Translations under genes and position numbers: made by a program
In this document: piece by piece, positions 63,401 through 64,000 of the stretch
Numbering within the stretch: position 1 is the first letter of the stretch
How the letters are laid out: each line of letters begins with the position of its first letter
The notes under the pieces: model-generated
Database searches by the model: none
Told to the model about the DNA's origin: nothing
Seen by the model: the letters and a program-made list of their open reading frames with translations, nothing else
Origin: Plotosus lineatus
Taxonomy: Eukaryota > Chordata > Actinopteri > Siluriformes > Plotosidae
Assembly (NCBI GenBank): GCA_024760905.1
Contig: CM045735.1
Location: forward strand, 5,362,161-5,426,160
DNA length: 64,000 nt
Direction of reading: 5' to 3'

Positions 63401-63960
63401 CCAGAAAAAGTTGTAACCACCCCCTTCTCTGAGTGAACCTTCATCGACAAGTCTTGTTTCGCTCAGTGCAGCAATGTCGATTCTGTATCTCTGAAGTTCA
63501 TTTCCAACAAGCACTGTTCTCCTTTCTGGTCTTGATGTGTTGACTCTATCCAGTAGTGTTCGGACATTCCATGCTCCCAGGAAAAGTTTTTGTTTTTTGT
63601 TTTGATTTTTTTCGACCGCAGTGAGGGTGAGTCTGTCATCCGTGGTAAGCTGACCAGACTAGGAAGGGCAAGCATTTGTTTGAGACACCTTTTCTAGTCC
63701 CATCCCCCATGTGAGGGTGGGCAGTGCTGTCCTAAAGAGGCTGCCCAATCGTCCACGGGTGCTGCCGGACTCTCCTGTTGCCCTTGGATTCAGGAAAAAA
63801 AGAACGACCACTTGCCCATGGACTGCCTACATGCAGGATTGTGACTACAACTGCCAGTGGTCACCGCCACCTGTTGCTTCGCCACGTGCCCATGGCCGCA
63901 GGACTTGAAGGTGTGCATACAGATCAGTGTTAAGATGAGTTTCCAAAAACAGACCTGTGC
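60445..63960 (-). mobile_element. LINE-C (endonuclease/reverse transcriptase with C2H2 finger), inactive
   Basis: On the minus strand, endonuclease (about 63600-62543) has IDIAALSETRLVDEG and IHGVGFAIRTSLL. Its GDFNAR-type motif reads GNFSARVG, so catalytic residues are lost. Reverse transcriptase (62457-60787) shows GRASGKDGIPAEIYKA, VFIDLTKAFD, NGVKQGCVLAPVLF and a frameshifted active site (LFADN, about 61415). Then come VEHFKYLGST and LRWVGHVIHM. The ORF ends with a C2H2 finger, CPHCSRLRASSMGLRNHLRKH (60549-60484), before TGA at 60483. Similar LINE ORFs are often misnamed craniofacial development protein 2-like. The 5' leader may continue past the window. Confidence 0.85.
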
Positions 63961-64000
63961 GTGAAAATTTTATAGTAGGAAGATCGTTGCACGGGGACAA

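Noticed and set aside
62543..63600. Host gene resembling craniofacial development protein 2
   Set aside because: The similarity reflects LINE endonuclease ORFs that carry this name in databases. Reverse transcriptase follows, and the whole unit is a decayed LINE.
1..64000. CRISPR arrays, operons, riboswitches, phage or plasmid features
   Set aside because: No spaced direct repeats of that kind or bacterial gene organisation is present. The window is clearly a vertebrate nuclear sequence.

Overview
The window looks like nuclear DNA of a ray-finned fish, most likely a teleost. The evidence is vertebrate genes with GT-AG introns, a compact NUP98 gene (about 25 kb against roughly 120 kb in human), fish-type olfactory receptors without coding introns, and a dense load of LINE, tRNA-headed SINE, pogo/Tigger, hAT and piggyBac-like repeats. 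The species cannot be named from the sequence alone.

Layout. 0-3 kb: broken copies of one LINE family (called LINE-A here), a SINE and a 330-bp GAT/GGT microsatellite. 3.1-10.7 kb: an olfactory-receptor block with two intact plus-strand genes (3368-4309 and 9632-10570) and a truncated third copy (about 4340-4760), separated by a hAT foldback element and an RTE-type LINE that carries a nested SINE. 10.7-20.2 kb: SINEs, a pogo-type MITE with a nested SINE, two LINE-A copies head to head, a decayed duplicate of the NUP98 terminal-exon border, and a TIR element.

20.3-46.4 kb: the NUP98 gene (NUP98-NUP96 precursor) on the minus strand. I could place 32 coding exons whose phases all agree, from the ATG at 46345 to the TGA at 21223, giving a predicted 1802-residue protein. 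It has FG/GLFG repeats, the Rae1-binding GLEBS segment, the autoproteolytic domain with the HFS cleavage site, and the complete NUP96 scaffold half. Its introns hold several TEs, including a LINE-A copy and a 3.1-kb RTE copy, each with a 15-bp target-site duplication. The RTE sits inside an older TTAA-flanked element.

46.4-64 kb: no convincing host exon. This part is layered transposons: Tigger-like MITEs, a piggyBac-like MITE, hAT remnants, SINEs with RTE-derived tails, foldback repeats, a LINE 5' fragment, and a minus-strand LINE (LINE-C, 60.4-63.9 kb) with a C-terminal C2H2 finger and disabled catalytic motifs.

Class I-like odorant receptors beside NUP98 recall the human 11p15.4 arrangement. 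I found no unknown cellular system. The strongest unusual signal is a modular SINE group: one tRNA head and body occurs with two different LINE-type tails, and one of those tails looks like an RTE element with its coding region deleted.
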